Positions 8,419-17,441 of a stretch of 64,000 nt of DNA are shown here, piece after piece (position 1 is the first letter of the stretch; every line of letters begins with the position of its first letter). The position numbers and the translations under genes were made by a program. Under the pieces are notes generated by a model. It ran no database searches and was not told the origin of the DNA. It saw only the letters and a list, made by a program, of their open reading frames with translations. The stretch is from Paraburkholderia ginsengisoli NBRC 100965 (GTDB lineage: Bacteria; Pseudomonadota; Gammaproteobacteria; Burkholderiales; Burkholderiaceae). The stretch is taken from positions 558,001-622,000 of the forward strand of contig NZ_BBJF01000005.1 of NCBI RefSeq assembly GCF_000739735.1. The letters are read 5' to 3'.

Positions 8419-9507
8419 TCAGGACTCGATGATGTCGCTCGCGCTCGTGTTGCCGAGTTCTTCAAGCGTGCTGCGATACGCACACGATTGCATTTCAGCA
8501 AGCCGGCTCAGCGTTCGCGACAGATCGTGCGCGCCTTCGAGTCCGTTGAGCGCAGCGGCGAGCGGCCGGTCCGATGCAATGAACAATGCGCGTTTGCGGT
8601 CGTAGAAGATATCGATCAGCCAGACGAGTCGCTGTAGCGTATGCGCTTGCGCGAGCCACGCGGTGTGCAGATTGTCGAGAATCAGCCCCCGCCATTGCTC
8701 GGCGAGGTCCAGATAGTCGAGGTGCGAACGGCTCGCCACGCACAGTTGCTCGAAGTCCGCCCACATGAGCGCGGCGCCTGCCGCGCGTGCGATGAGCGGC
8801 CGGCCCGCCGCGCTCAGTTTGACCGGCTCGACGCCTCGGTTGCCTTCGTGGCGCATGAATATCTCGCGCAGCGCATCGTGACTCGTCGTGTCCAGCGGCG
8901 CGAAGAAGCGCGGCACCTCGGCTTCTTCGCCGCCGAAGCGATAGTCGCGCGCGCCGTCGAAATGAATCACCGTGAAGCAACGTTTGATCTGGGCGATGGT
9001 CGGCAGGAAACGTTCGTGAAACTCCGGGTCGGGCAGCAGTGCGTCCGGTGCGTAGTTCGATGTGAGCACGATGCGCGTGCCCTGATCGATCGCGGTATCG
9101 AGAAAGCGGCCCATCAGGAACGCGTCGGCGATATCGTGCACATGGAATTCGTCGAAGCACAGCAGTTCGATGCCGTCGAGCCATTGCCGCGACACCGAGC
9201 CGAGCCGGTCGTCGCCGCGTGGCTCGCTGACCAGCCGCCGGTTCATCTCACGCAGAAATTCGTGGAAATGCAGACGCCGTTTGCGGCAGGTCGCCAACTC
9301 GAATGCGGTATCGACCACCAGACTCTTGCCGCGTCCAGGCAGTCCATAGCAATACACGCCTTGCGCGGCGAACGCGGCGGACTTCGCATGACGTGTGCGA
9401 CTGGTGCCCAGCATCGCCACGAGCGCGCCAATCGCGTCGCGCTGACGCGCGTCGGGCGTGATGCCGCGAGCGGCCAGCGCGCGAGTGATGTGGGCTTCGT
9501 CAAACAT
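8419..9507 (-). CDS. zapE: Cell division ATPase ZapE (AFG1/LACE1 family)
   Basis: 362 residues from ATG 9507 (MFDEAHITRAL), matching the family length; the open frame runs further upstream but that part is low-complexity and overlaps the kinase gene end. Walker A is GLPGRGKS at 55-62, Walker B LLCFDEFHVHD at 114-124, with the family marks FHEFLREMN and LTSNYAPDALLPD. ZapE is a P-loop ATPase reported in E. coli to act at the Z-ring in late division; mitochondrial AFG1 is its relative. It follows the hybrid kinase on the same strand after 149 bases. No strong ribosome binding site was seen. Family identity is certain, the exact role here is by homology. Confidence 0.9.
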   Translation of the reverse strand: MFDEAHITRALAARGITPDARQRDAIGALVAMLGTSRTRHAKSAAFAAQGVYCYGLPGRGKSLVVDTAFELATCRKRRLHFHEFLREMNRRLVSEPRGDDRLGSVSRQWLDGIELLCFDEFHVHDIADAFLMGRFLDTAIDQGTRIVLTSNYAPDALLPDPEFHERFLPTIAQIKRCFTVIHFDGARDYRFGGEEAEVPRFFAPLDTTSHDALREIFMRHEGNRGVEPVKLSAAGRPLIARAAGAALMWADFEQLCVASRSHLDYLDLAEQWRGLILDNLHTAWLAQAHTLQRLVWLIDIFYDRKRALFIASDRPLAAALNGLEGAHDLSRTLSRLAEMQSCAYRSTLEELGNTSASDIIES

Positions 9508-9656
9508 GAGCGGACGTGCCGGTGCGCGACGCGACCGGCGGGGCGGGCAGCGCGGCGAACCGCGCGGCGGCGGATGGGAGAAAAACGGCGGCGAGGTCGT
9601 TGAGCATGACGTGACGGCGGGCGATGAGCGCGCCATTTTAACAGCCACGTCTCCCG

Positions 9657-11987
9657 TCAAACCTGCTGCCGGTTCAACACGCGCTGCAATTCGCGCGGAT
9701 CGACCGGCTTGGTGAAGTGATGATCGAAGCCGGCGTCGATCGCGGTCTGCTTGTCCTGCTGCTGGCCCCACCCGGTCACGGCGATCAGCAGAATGCCGGC
9801 GTCGCGATGATCGAGCCGGATGCGCCGCGCCACCTCATAGCCGTTCAGAAGCGGCAAGCCGATGTCGAGAATCACCGCGTGCGGCGCGAATTCGCCGATC
9901 AACTTTAAACCGGCAAGGCCGTCGCCCGCCGTGCGTACTTCGTGGCCTTCGAGTTCGAGCACCATCGCGAGGCTGTCGGCGGCGTCGGCGTTGTCGTCGA
10001 CGATCACCACACGCAGGCCGGCCGCGTGCGATGTGTCGGGCGCGGGATCGTCGGCGGGCGCGGCGGCGGCAGTGGACAGCGGCAGGCGGATCATGAATTC
10101 GCTGCCGGTGCCGGGTCCGCCGCTGAATGCGGCGACTGTGCCGCCGTGTAGTTCCGCGAGACCCCGCACCAGCGCGAGGCCGATGCCGAGACCGCCTTGC
10201 GAGCGGTCCAGCGCGGGCGCGAGTTGCGAGAACATTTCGAACACGCTGTCCAGATGTTCGCGCGGAATGCCAATGCCGGAATCGCGCACGACGATCACCG
10301 CCTCGTCGCCTTCACGCTCCGCGGCGAGCGAGATGTTGCCGCCGGCCGGCGTGTATTTGGCCGCGTTGTTCAGCAGGTTCAGGATCATTTGCGACAGACG
10401 CGTCGGATCGGCGTCGAGATAAAGCACCTCGCGCGGCAGCGTCACGCTCAGATGATGCGACGACGCTTGCACGGTCGGCCGCGCGGCTTCCATCGCCGAC
10501 TGCATCGCACGCGCGAGTTCGAGGCGCTGCTTGCGCAATTCGAGCTTGCCCTGCGTGATGCGCGACACTTCCAGCAGATCGTCGACCAGATGGGTCATGT
10601 GTTGCAATTGCCGGTCGAACACGTCGCGCGACCAACTCAACTGCGGATCGACGAACTCCTTCAGACGCAGGATTTCGAGCACGTTGCGCATCGGCGCGAG
10701 CGGATTGCGCAACTCGTGAGCGAGCGTGGCGAGGAATTCGTCCTTGCGCCGGTCGGCTTTCGAGAGTTCGAGATTCAGCCGCTTCATTTGTTGTTCGGCG
10801 CGGCGGCGCTCGGTCGTATCGCGGCTCACGCACACTGCACCGTAGATATCGCCACGCGCATTCGCGAGCGGCTTGACGACGGTATCGCAGACACCGCGCG
10901 AGCCGTCGCGCCGCACGAAGGTGAGTTCGCCGCGCCACGTGCCGTCGGCGGAAAGCGCGGCGAGCGCTTCGCGGCGGATGCGCAGCGCGTCTTCCGGCGG
11001 ATGGAAGATCGAGATCGGCTTGCCGAGAATCTCGCGTGTGCGATAACCGAGCATGCGCTCTCCGCCGATGTTGAAGTCGGTGATGTTGCCGCGCAGATCG
11101 GTGATCACGATCGCGTCGCTCAGATGCTCGAAGATCGCGGCCTGACGCAGCAGCACGGTCTGCGCCTCCTTGCGCTCGGTGATGTCGAGGCCGAGGCCAT
11201 AGATCGTCAACGGCTGGCCGTGGCGGTCGTAGGTGGCGCGGCCACGTCCTTCCATCCAGCACCAGTCGCCGCTCGCATGCATGAAGCGGAACTCGGCGAC
11301 GTAGTCGTCGCCGCTCGCCACCGCACGATCGACCGCTTCGTTCAGCCCCACCAGATCGCCGGGATGGATCAGCGCGAAGAAGCCGCCGGGCGTGTTCGCG
11401 AAGCGGCCTTCGGCGTAACCCGCGAGCGCTTCCAGTTCGCGGCTCCACCAGAACGTGCCCGACTTCGGCTCGTGCGACCACGCGCCCATGCGCGCGCCGC
11501 GCATTGCGAGACTGAGCACGTCGCGGCTTTCCTGCAACGCTTTCTGCGCCAGTTGATGCGCGGCCACCGACGCCTCGGCGTTGCGCCGCGCGAGCAGCAG
11601 TTCCTGTTCGTACTTGTGACGATCCGCGACGATCAGCACCGCCACTTCGAAGTAGCTCGCGTCGCCGTGACGACGACTCACCGCGTTGAGCAGCATCGGC
11701 ACCATGTGGCCATCGCGATGGATCATGTTCAGCTTGACTTCGGCCACCGAGCCCTGCATCTGCAGCAGCGGCGCCCAATGCGTCTGATAGAACACCTTGC
11801 CGCCGGCGCTCAGCAGGTCCTGGATGTGCCTGGTGCCGGCAAGCTCCGCCGCGTCATAGCCGAGCCAGCCGCAGAAAGTCGCGTTCACGCGTTGAATGCG
11901 GCCGCTGACGTCGGTGAGGAGCAGGCCGCACGCGGCGTGCTCGTACAACGTGTCGGCCGAAGGCAGCAGGTGGTTCGTGCTGTGCAT
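9657..11987 (-). CDS. Hybrid sensor histidine kinase with three PAS domains and a receiver
   Basis: 776 residues without membrane segments. Order: PAS (about 12-125, MLLNAVSRRHGDASYFEVAV), a coiled linker, PAS_3-type (about 155-280, WSRELEALAGY and HPGD), PAS (about 285-400, SDAIVITDLRGNITDFN), HisKA with H424 in TLAHELRNPLAPMRN, HATPase (about 525-640, NLLNNAAKYTPAGG, GGLGIGLALVRGL) and a C-terminal receiver with D708 (VILDIGLP). The start lies 4 bases after the stop of an RsbQ-like hydrolase gene, so the two are translationally coupled. The first PAS domain is the likely acceptor of whatever the hydrolase delivers. No downstream regulator is adjacent; phosphate may stay on its own receiver or pass to an Hpt protein elsewhere. 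Confidence 0.9.
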   Translation of the reverse strand: MHSTNHLLPSADTLYEHAACGLLLTDVSGRIQRVNATFCGWLGYDAAELAGTRHIQDLLSAGGKVFYQTHWAPLLQMQGSVAEVKLNMIHRDGHMVPMLLNAVSRRHGDASYFEVAVLIVADRHKYEQELLLARRNAEASVAAHQLAQKALQESRDVLSLAMRGARMGAWSHEPKSGTFWWSRELEALAGYAEGRFANTPGGFFALIHPGDLVGLNEAVDRAVASGDDYVAEFRFMHASGDWCWMEGRGRATYDRHGQPLTIYGLGLDITERKEAQTVLLRQAAIFEHLSDAIVITDLRGNITDFNIGGERMLGYRTREILGKPISIFHPPEDALRIRREALAALSADGTWRGELTFVRRDGSRGVCDTVVKPLANARGDIYGAVCVSRDTTERRRAEQQMKRLNLELSKADRRKDEFLATLAHELRNPLAPMRNVLEILRLKEFVDPQLSWSRDVFDRQLQHMTHLVDDLLEVSRITQGKLELRKQRLELARAMQSAMEAARPTVQASSHHLSVTLPREVLYLDADPTRLSQMILNLLNNAAKYTPAGGNISLAAEREGDEAVIVVRDSGIGIPREHLDSVFEMFSQLAPALDRSQGGLGIGLALVRGLAELHGGTVAAFSGGPGTGSEFMIRLPLSTAAAAPADDPAPDTSHAAGLRVVIVDDNADAADSLAMVLELEGHEVRTAGDGLAGLKLIGEFAPHAVILDIGLPLLNGYEVARRIRLDHRDAGILLIAVTGWGQQQDKQTAIDAGFDHHFTKPVDPRELQRVLNRQQV

Positions 11988-11991
11988 CGCG

Positions 11992-12795
11992 CTACAGGCT
12001 CAGCGGCCCGAGAAAGGCGTTCATGGCCGCCGAGCTGGCGTCCGGCGAACTCAGATGCGGACAGTGGCCGACGTTGTCGATCACGTGCAGCGTGCTGCGC
12101 GGCATGACCCGCTGCATGTATTCGCCGACCGCCCGCGGCGCGATGATGTCGTCGCTGCATTGCAGGATTAGCGTGGGCGTGGTGCTGCGCGGGAGCAGCG
12201 CGCGGTGGTCGGACAGAAACGTGACGCGCGCGAATTGCCGCGCGATCTCCGGGTCGGTACGGCAAAAGCTGTTGGTCAGTTCGACGCCGAGCTCCGGCTG
12301 TTCCGGCGCACCCATGATGGCCGGCGCCATCGTGCTCGACCAGCCGAGGTAGTTGCTCTCCAGCGTGTGCAGCAGGTCTTCGATATCGTCGCGCGTGAAG
12401 CCGCCGATGTAGTCGCCATCGTTCACATAGCAGGGCGACGGGCCCACCATCATGTGCGCGGCGAACAGATCCGGCGCTTCGAGACTCGCGATCAGACCGA
12501 TCATCGCGCTCACCGAATGGCCGACGAACACAACCGGCTCGTCGGCCGTCTCGCGGATCACTTCGATCAGGTCGTCGGCATAGCCTTCGAGCGAATCGTA
12601 TTTGTCGATGTCGTAAGCGGACAGGTCCGACGAGCCGCTGCCCACGTGATCGAACAGCACGGTGCGGTAGTCGTCGTGAAACGACGGCACGAGAAAGCGC
12701 CACATGGTCTGGTCGCAACCGAAGCCATGCGCGAGCACCATGGTTCGTTTGCCGTGACCGGAAATTTGTACGTTGTTGCGCTGGGTGATGCTCAT
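11992..12795 (-). CDS. RsbQ-like alpha/beta hydrolase, partner of the PAS kinase
   Basis: 267 residues, same length as Bacillus RsbQ. Nucleophile S94 lies in GHSVSAMIG; the acid is probably D216 in SDDIIAP and the histidine H244 in VGHCPH, all characteristic of RsbQ and its plant relatives KAI2/D14. Oxyanion region HGFGCDQTMWR at 23-33. In Bacillus, RsbQ works with the PAS domain of the phosphatase RsbP to sense energy stress, probably by making or carrying a small hydrophobic ligand. Here the gene ends 4 bases before a three-PAS kinase, so a hydrolase-PAS sensing module with kinase output is the best reading. AGGA lies 8 bases before ATG 12795. The ligand is unknown. Confidence 0.88.
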   Translation of the reverse strand: MSITQRNNVQISGHGKRTMVLAHGFGCDQTMWRFLVPSFHDDYRTVLFDHVGSGSSDLSAYDIDKYDSLEGYADDLIEVIRETADEPVVFVGHSVSAMIGLIASLEAPDLFAAHMMVGPSPCYVNDGDYIGGFTRDDIEDLLHTLESNYLGWSSTMAPAIMGAPEQPELGVELTNSFCRTDPEIARQFARVTFLSDHRALLPRSTTPTLILQCSDDIIAPRAVGEYMQRVMPRSTLHVIDNVGHCPHLSSPDASSAAMNAFLGPLSL

Positions 12796-13008
12796 TGTCG
12801 AGTCCTGAGGTCTGCCGGGATGAGGCGGCGAAGGCGCCCGCTCTGGCCGGCCGGGCGTCTGTGATGTTACCGCAGTCTCGCTGTCGAACCCAGTCGGAGG
12901 CGCGGAGGGCCGGCGAGCGGCATGCGCGTTGCACGCGTCACGGCACGCTTGCGTTCTTCATGAGGCGGCGCGTCACGTATGCAGCATTGCGGATTGGCGA
13001 GCGCGGAC

Positions 13009-13911
13009 TCAACCGGTTTCGATTTTCGGTTGCGGTGCCTGCAGCGGCTCGCGTCCAAATCGTTCGTATTGCGAAATCACCTGAGCGCCGAACAGCAGCA
13101 GCGTGGCCAGCCATTCGAGGCTGAGCAGCAGCACGATCGCCATGGTCAGCGAGCCGTACACCACGCTGACTTGCGACAGTGTCGCGAAGTACCAGACCAG
13201 TACGTGCCGCGTGATCTCCCACAACACGGCCGCGACCACGCCGCCCAGCAATGCATGTTTGAACGACGGCCGCCCGACCGGCATGACCAGATATATCGAG
13301 GTCAGCACGAAAATTTCGCCGGCGAGTCCCAGCAGATACAGCGCGACGCGCGACGGCCCTTGCAACGACACGTGCAGGCCGAAGAACTGGATCCCCTCGG
13401 CGCCCAGGGTTTCCAGCGCGCTCGACACGAACGTGACGATCAGCAGTCCGACGCCGAGAAAAAGAATGTAGCAGTACGGCAGCAATGCCGAGATCAGGAA
13501 GTGCCGCCGCCGGATCACCACGCGGTGAACGAAGATCAGCGACATCGCGTTTTCGAGCACGGTGAAGGCCAGCGAGCTGAAGAAGATCATCGTCAGCAAT
13601 AGCACCCAGCCGATCACCGCGCGATGGTCGAGAAAATTGGCCAGCTCCTGCACCAGCGCATTCGACTGCCCGGGCACCAGCCAGCGCAGCAGATGGGCGA
13701 GCGATGCGAGCAGCAGATGTTGCGGCACCACCCGCGACAGCGCGATGACGATCAGAATCAGCAGCGGCACGATCGACAGCAATGCGTAATACGCGACCGC
13801 GCCCGCGAGCAGCAAACCCTGGTTCGCGCGGAACGCCTTGAGTGTCTGCAGAATGAAACGGCCGGGATGTTTCGCGATATACAGCGCGTGCGGATCGAGG
13901 ATGATTTGCAT
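13009..13911 (-). CDS. YihY/virulence factor BrkB family membrane protein
   Basis: 300 residues with six predicted transmembrane helices. It has the family pattern AGAVAYYALLSIVPLLIL near 37-54 and, further on, VYGSLTMAIVLLLSLEWLATLLLFGAQVI-type helices ending in a basic C-terminus. Members were once called ribonuclease BN by mistake; they are inner membrane proteins of uncertain function, proposed as transporters. The gene stands alone on the minus strand, divergent from the exonuclease at 14218. A TATATA-containing segment flanked by CTTGCTT/AAGCAAG lies about 60-80 bases upstream. Confidence 0.85.
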   Translation of the reverse strand: MQIILDPHALYIAKHPGRFILQTLKAFRANQGLLLAGAVAYYALLSIVPLLILIVIALSRVVPQHLLLASLAHLLRWLVPGQSNALVQELANFLDHRAVIGWVLLLTMIFFSSLAFTVLENAMSLIFVHRVVIRRRHFLISALLPYCYILFLGVGLLIVTFVSSALETLGAEGIQFFGLHVSLQGPSRVALYLLGLAGEIFVLTSIYLVMPVGRPSFKHALLGGVVAAVLWEITRHVLVWYFATLSQVSVVYGSLTMAIVLLLSLEWLATLLLFGAQVISQYERFGREPLQAPQPKIETG

Positions 13912-14217
13912 GGGGCCTCGCGGTGCGGGTCGGGGGCCTGCCGGTTGGCAGCCGTGTCGACGCGCCTGCTTGCTTTATATACCGTAAGCAAGAACGCAGC
14001 CACATCCTGCGCGGTTTCGGCAGCGGCGCCACGCTGCGACCCGGCGACTCCGAGCCAGGAATGCAGTTTGCTTCACGTGCAGGCCGATGTAAGCAGACCT
14101 CGCGCACAGTCAAGCATGTGTCAGCATGAAGCGACATGTCGCGATCCACATGTCGGCGCGTCCTCTCATCATCAAAGTTCAACAACCACCGCTCGCCGCA
14201 CTTCAGGACCTTGGCCG
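13912..14217. other. Divergent intergenic region, yihY-like / exonuclease
   Basis: About 306 bases between two divergent genes. The only clear element is a 7-bp inverted repeat, CTTGCTT (13969-13975) and AAGCAAG (13986-13992), enclosing TATATACCG; on the minus strand this could form a -10 region for the gene starting at 13911. No small gene was found. Confidence 0.35.
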
Positions 14218-15300
14218 ATGAACCTGCCGGAACCTCAATCGAACATCACGTCGTCCGTGCCGGACCTTGTGGTTGCGCGTCCCGAGGGGCTCTATTGCGA
14301 GGCGGGCGACTTCTATATCGATCCGTGGCGGCCGGTCGAGCGCGCGGTGATCACGCACGCCCACTCCGATCACGCGCGCTTCGGGCATCGGCACTATCTT
14401 GCGTCGCAAGCGGGAGCGAACGTATTGCTGTCGCGCCTGCCGGGCATTTCGTTGCAGACGCTAGCGTATGGCGAGCGTCTGGCGATCGGCGACACGACGG
14501 TGTCGCTGCATCCGGCCGGGCACGTACTGGGCTCTGCGCAGGTGCGGATCGAACACGCGGGACGCGTGTGGGTCGCATCGGGCGACTACAAGCTCGACGC
14601 CGATCCGACCTGCGATGCGTTCGAGCCGGTGCGTTGCGATACCTTCATCACCGAGTCGACCTTCGGCCTGCCGATCTATCGCTGGGATTCGCCGCAAGTC
14701 GTATTCGACGGCGTCGATTCATGGTGGCGTCACAATGCCGCCGAAGGACGCGCGTCGGTACTGTTCTGCTATTCGTTCGGCAAGGCGCAGCGTGTGCTGG
14801 CGAGCGTCGATGCGGCGATCGGGCCGATCTTCTGCCACGGCGCGGTGGAGCCGCTCAATCGCGCGTATCGCGAGGCTGGCGTGCGCTTGCCGCCGGTGGG
14901 TCTCGTGGGAGAAATAGCCGCTAAAGACAAGGCGGTGTTCCGCCAGGCGCTGATCGTGGCGCCGCCGTCCGCGCAGGGTAGCGCGTGGCTCAAACGCTTC
15001 GGCGACTATAGCGACGCGTTCGCGTCGGGGTGGATGCGTTTGCGCGGCGCGCGTCGTCGACGCGGCGTCGATCGTGGCTTCGTGCTGTCGGATCATGCGG
15101 ATTGGCCGAGCCTGCAAACCGCGATTCACGCGACGGGCGCGCAACGCGTGATCGTCACGCATGGCTCGGTCGAGCCGATGGTGCGATGGTTGCGCGAGCA
15201 GGGCCTCGAAGCCGGCGCGTTCGACACGCAATACGGCGACGATACCATCGAAGCCGATGCAGCGGGCGCCGACGAAACGACGGAGGCGAGCAGCGCATGA
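14218..15300 (+). CDS. Ligase-associated DNA exonuclease (metallo-beta-lactamase fold)
   Basis: 360 residues. Start ATG 14218 is preceded by AGGA 9 bases upstream. Metallo-beta-lactamase motif HAHSDH at 47-52, with HPAGHVLGSAQ, a GDYK aspartate and SDHADW near 285, as in beta-CASP-type nucleases. The family is found next to bacterial ATP-dependent ligases and is annotated as ligase-associated exonuclease with a proposed role in trimming DNA ends before sealing. The stop overlaps the ligase start (ATGA), which supports one transcript and coupled translation. The usual further partners, a DEXH helicase and a metallophosphoesterase, are not present here. Confidence 0.88.
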   Translation: MNLPEPQSNITSSVPDLVVARPEGLYCEAGDFYIDPWRPVERAVITHAHSDHARFGHRHYLASQAGANVLLSRLPGISLQTLAYGERLAIGDTTVSLHPAGHVLGSAQVRIEHAGRVWVASGDYKLDADPTCDAFEPVRCDTFITESTFGLPIYRWDSPQVVFDGVDSWWRHNAAEGRASVLFCYSFGKAQRVLASVDAAIGPIFCHGAVEPLNRAYREAGVRLPPVGLVGEIAAKDKAVFRQALIVAPPSAQGSAWLKRFGDYSDAFASGWMRLRGARRRRGVDRGFVLSDHADWPSLQTAIHATGAQRVIVTHGSVEPMVRWLREQGLEAGAFDTQYGDDTIEADAAGADETTEASSA

Positions 15301-16979
15301 AACGCTTCGCCGCCCTCTACACCGCGCTCGATGCCACCACGTCCACGCACGACAAGCTCGAAGCGCTCACCAGTTATTTCGCCGTGGCCGAACCGGAGGA
15401 TGCCGCGTGGGCGTCGTATTTCCTCGCCGGCGGCAAGCCGCGTCAATCGGTGCCCACGCGGCTGCTGAGCGAGATTGCCCGCGAGCGCGCCGGCTTGCCG
15501 CTCTGGTTATTCGAAGAGTCGTATCACGCGGTCGGCGATCTCGCCGAGACCATCGCGCATATCTTGCCGCCCCCTCAGCGGATGTCCGAGTTGGGCCTCA
15601 CGCAATGGATCGAGCAGCGTGTGCTGACTTTGCGCGGCGTCGCGCCGGAAGAGTTGCGCACGCGCCTGCTCAGCTACTGGGACGAACTCGATTGGGGCGG
15701 ACGCTTTCTGCTGACCAAACTGATCGGTGGCGGATTTCGCGTTGGCGTTGCGCGGCAACTGGTGGTCAGAGCGCTGGCGGAAGTGGCGGGTGTCGATCAT
15801 AAGCGGATTGCGCAACGCATGGTCGGTTGGACCGATTCGCAACAGAAGCCGGACGCGGCGCGCTATCTGCGTCTGATCGCGCCGGAGGCAGGTGACGACA
15901 CACAGTCCGGCGAGCATCCGTATGAGCAACGCGACAGCGATCTCGGCTTGCCGTATCCGTTCTTTCTCGCGCATCCGTTGCAGGCCGATCCGACGACGCT
16001 CGGCGATCCGTCACATTGGCTGATCGAATGGAAATGGGACGGCATTCGCGCGCAACTCGTCAAACGTGGCGGCCGCGTGTGGTTGTGGTCGCGCGGTGAA
16101 GATCTGATCACCGATCGCTTTCCCGAGGTTGCCGCATTGGGCGAGGCCTTGCCTGACGGTTGCGTGATTGACGGCGAAATTCTCGCGTGGGAGCCGGGCG
16201 CCATCGCGCCCTTGCCGTTCGCGCGACTGCAACCGCGCATTGCCCGTAAAACGCTGACAAAAAAAGTGCTCGCCGATTCGCCCGCCACGCTGTTGGCATA
16301 CGATCTGCTCGAAGCGAACGGCGAGGATCTGCGCACGACGCCGCTTGCCGAGCGTCGCGCGCGGCTCGATGCGCTGGCCCATGCGGTCGACGGCACGCTG
16401 GCGCGCGATCTGTTGCGCGTGTCGCCGCTCGTCAGCGCAGCGGATTGGCAGACGCTCGCGACATTGCGCGAAGAGAGCCGCGCGCGCGGTGTGGAAGGTC
16501 TGATGGTGAAAGAGCGCGAATCGATGTACGGAGTGGGGCGCACGAAGGCCTCGGGCACGTGGTGGAAATGGAAGATCGATCCTTATGCCGTCGACGCGGT
16601 GCTGCTTTACGCGCAACGCGGTCATGGCCGTCGCGCGAGTCTTTATACCGACTTCACCTTCGCCGTGTGGGACGAAGCGAATGGCGTGCGAACTCTCGTG
16701 CCCTTTGCCAAGGCCTATTCCGGTCTCACCGATGAAGAGATGCGTCATGTGGATGCAATCGTCCGCAAAACCACGATCGAAAAGTTCGGCCCGGTGCGCA
16801 GCGTGACGCCGACGCTGGTGTTTGAAATCGGCTTCGAAGGGATCCAGGCGAGTCCGCGTCACAAGTCGGGCGTCGCGGTACGTTTTCCACGCATGCTGCG
16901 CTGGCGCACCGATAAACACATCGACGATGCCGATACGCTGGCGATGCTGAAAGGCTTCATCGATGATCGTGCGGGATAA
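15297..16979 (+). CDS. ATP-dependent DNA ligase (bacterial LigB-type)
   Basis: 560 residues. N-terminal DNA-binding domain (about 1-200), then adenylation domain with nucleophile K246 in EWKWDGIR, motif IDGEILAW, motif EGLMVKERES and the motif V segment TWWKWKIDP, followed by an OB-fold ending in RFPRMLRWRTDKHIDDADT. Such ligases seal nicks with ATP, unlike the essential NAD-dependent LigA, and are accessory repair enzymes. The start codon overlaps the exonuclease stop by 4 bases. Length and domain order fit the three-domain bacterial ligase that forms operons with exonuclease, helicase and phosphoesterase genes. Confidence 0.92.
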   Translation: MKRFAALYTALDATTSTHDKLEALTSYFAVAEPEDAAWASYFLAGGKPRQSVPTRLLSEIARERAGLPLWLFEESYHAVGDLAETIAHILPPPQRMSELGLTQWIEQRVLTLRGVAPEELRTRLLSYWDELDWGGRFLLTKLIGGGFRVGVARQLVVRALAEVAGVDHKRIAQRMVGWTDSQQKPDAARYLRLIAPEAGDDTQSGEHPYEQRDSDLGLPYPFFLAHPLQADPTTLGDPSHWLIEWKWDGIRAQLVKRGGRVWLWSRGEDLITDRFPEVAALGEALPDGCVIDGEILAWEPGAIAPLPFARLQPRIARKTLTKKVLADSPATLLAYDLLEANGEDLRTTPLAERRARLDALAHAVDGTLARDLLRVSPLVSAADWQTLATLREESRARGVEGLMVKERESMYGVGRTKASGTWWKWKIDPYAVDAVLLYAQRGHGRRASLYTDFTFAVWDEANGVRTLVPFAKAYSGLTDEEMRHVDAIVRKTTIEKFGPVRSVTPTLVFEIGFEGIQASPRHKSGVAVRFPRMLRWRTDKHIDDADTLAMLKGFIDDRAG

Positions 16980-17441
16980 CCCGCTGAGCGCAAACCCCTA
17001 AAACGTTGCCTCTTTTTCGGCGCGTTTCCTCGCTTATTCTGTGTATATGCCGAGGCTGTCAACGTGCGCCACAAACGCACTTCGAATTTTCGTAGGGCAG
17101 CAACCTGGCATCAGTCGATTGGATCAACCGGAATCAGACGCTTCGTGTGATGCACGCGCCAGGGGCGAAGTGCACGAGGCAAGTGCGTTTTATCGACGGA
17201 GCGCACGGTGGATCATTGGATGTATGCGTAGACCGGCTAGATCGAATCGTCGAATGAGACGATTGCGTGGTCGCGCGGGATTGCGCGTAAGCCTTGTGGC
17301 GCGGCGCCTCGACGGCGACGAGCGCCCACATTCGAAGCGCTTGCCTGGCCAATGCGGGCCTTTATGCGCGTAGTAGGAGCGGATCTTGCGCGCGTGTTCC
17401 GAGGTGCGCAATCCGCAGCACGGGGAAAAGCTAAGGAGAAG
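16980..17441. other. Intergenic, no gene recognised
   Basis: About 460 bases between the ligase and the next receiver. A small GCGGG-ATAA-CCCGC hairpin (16972-16985) covers the ligase stop but lacks a T-run. Open frames here have no ribosome binding site or recognisable protein features. The helicase and phosphoesterase genes expected after such a ligase are absent. Confidence 0.5.

Noticed and set aside
8419..9771. A longer zapE with 88 extra N-terminal residues
   Set aside because: The extension is Arg/Pro/Ser-rich, overlaps the end of the hybrid kinase and is not found in the family; the ATG at 9507 gives the normal length.
10197..12107. A 600-codon plus-strand frame opposite the hybrid kinase
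   Set aside because: Arg/His/Val-rich antisense translation of a GC-rich gene, no family similarity and no ribosome binding site. The same applies to long antisense frames opposite the propeller, glgX, hybrid kinase (26 kb) and Pot operon genes.
16972..16985. Hairpin GCGGG-ATAA-CCCGC at the ligase stop as a terminator
   Set aside because: Only five base pairs and no T-run directly after it.
17041..17373. A 110-codon plus-strand frame between ligase and receiver
   Set aside because: No ribosome binding site, Arg/Ala-rich composition and no recognisable domain; treated as non-coding.
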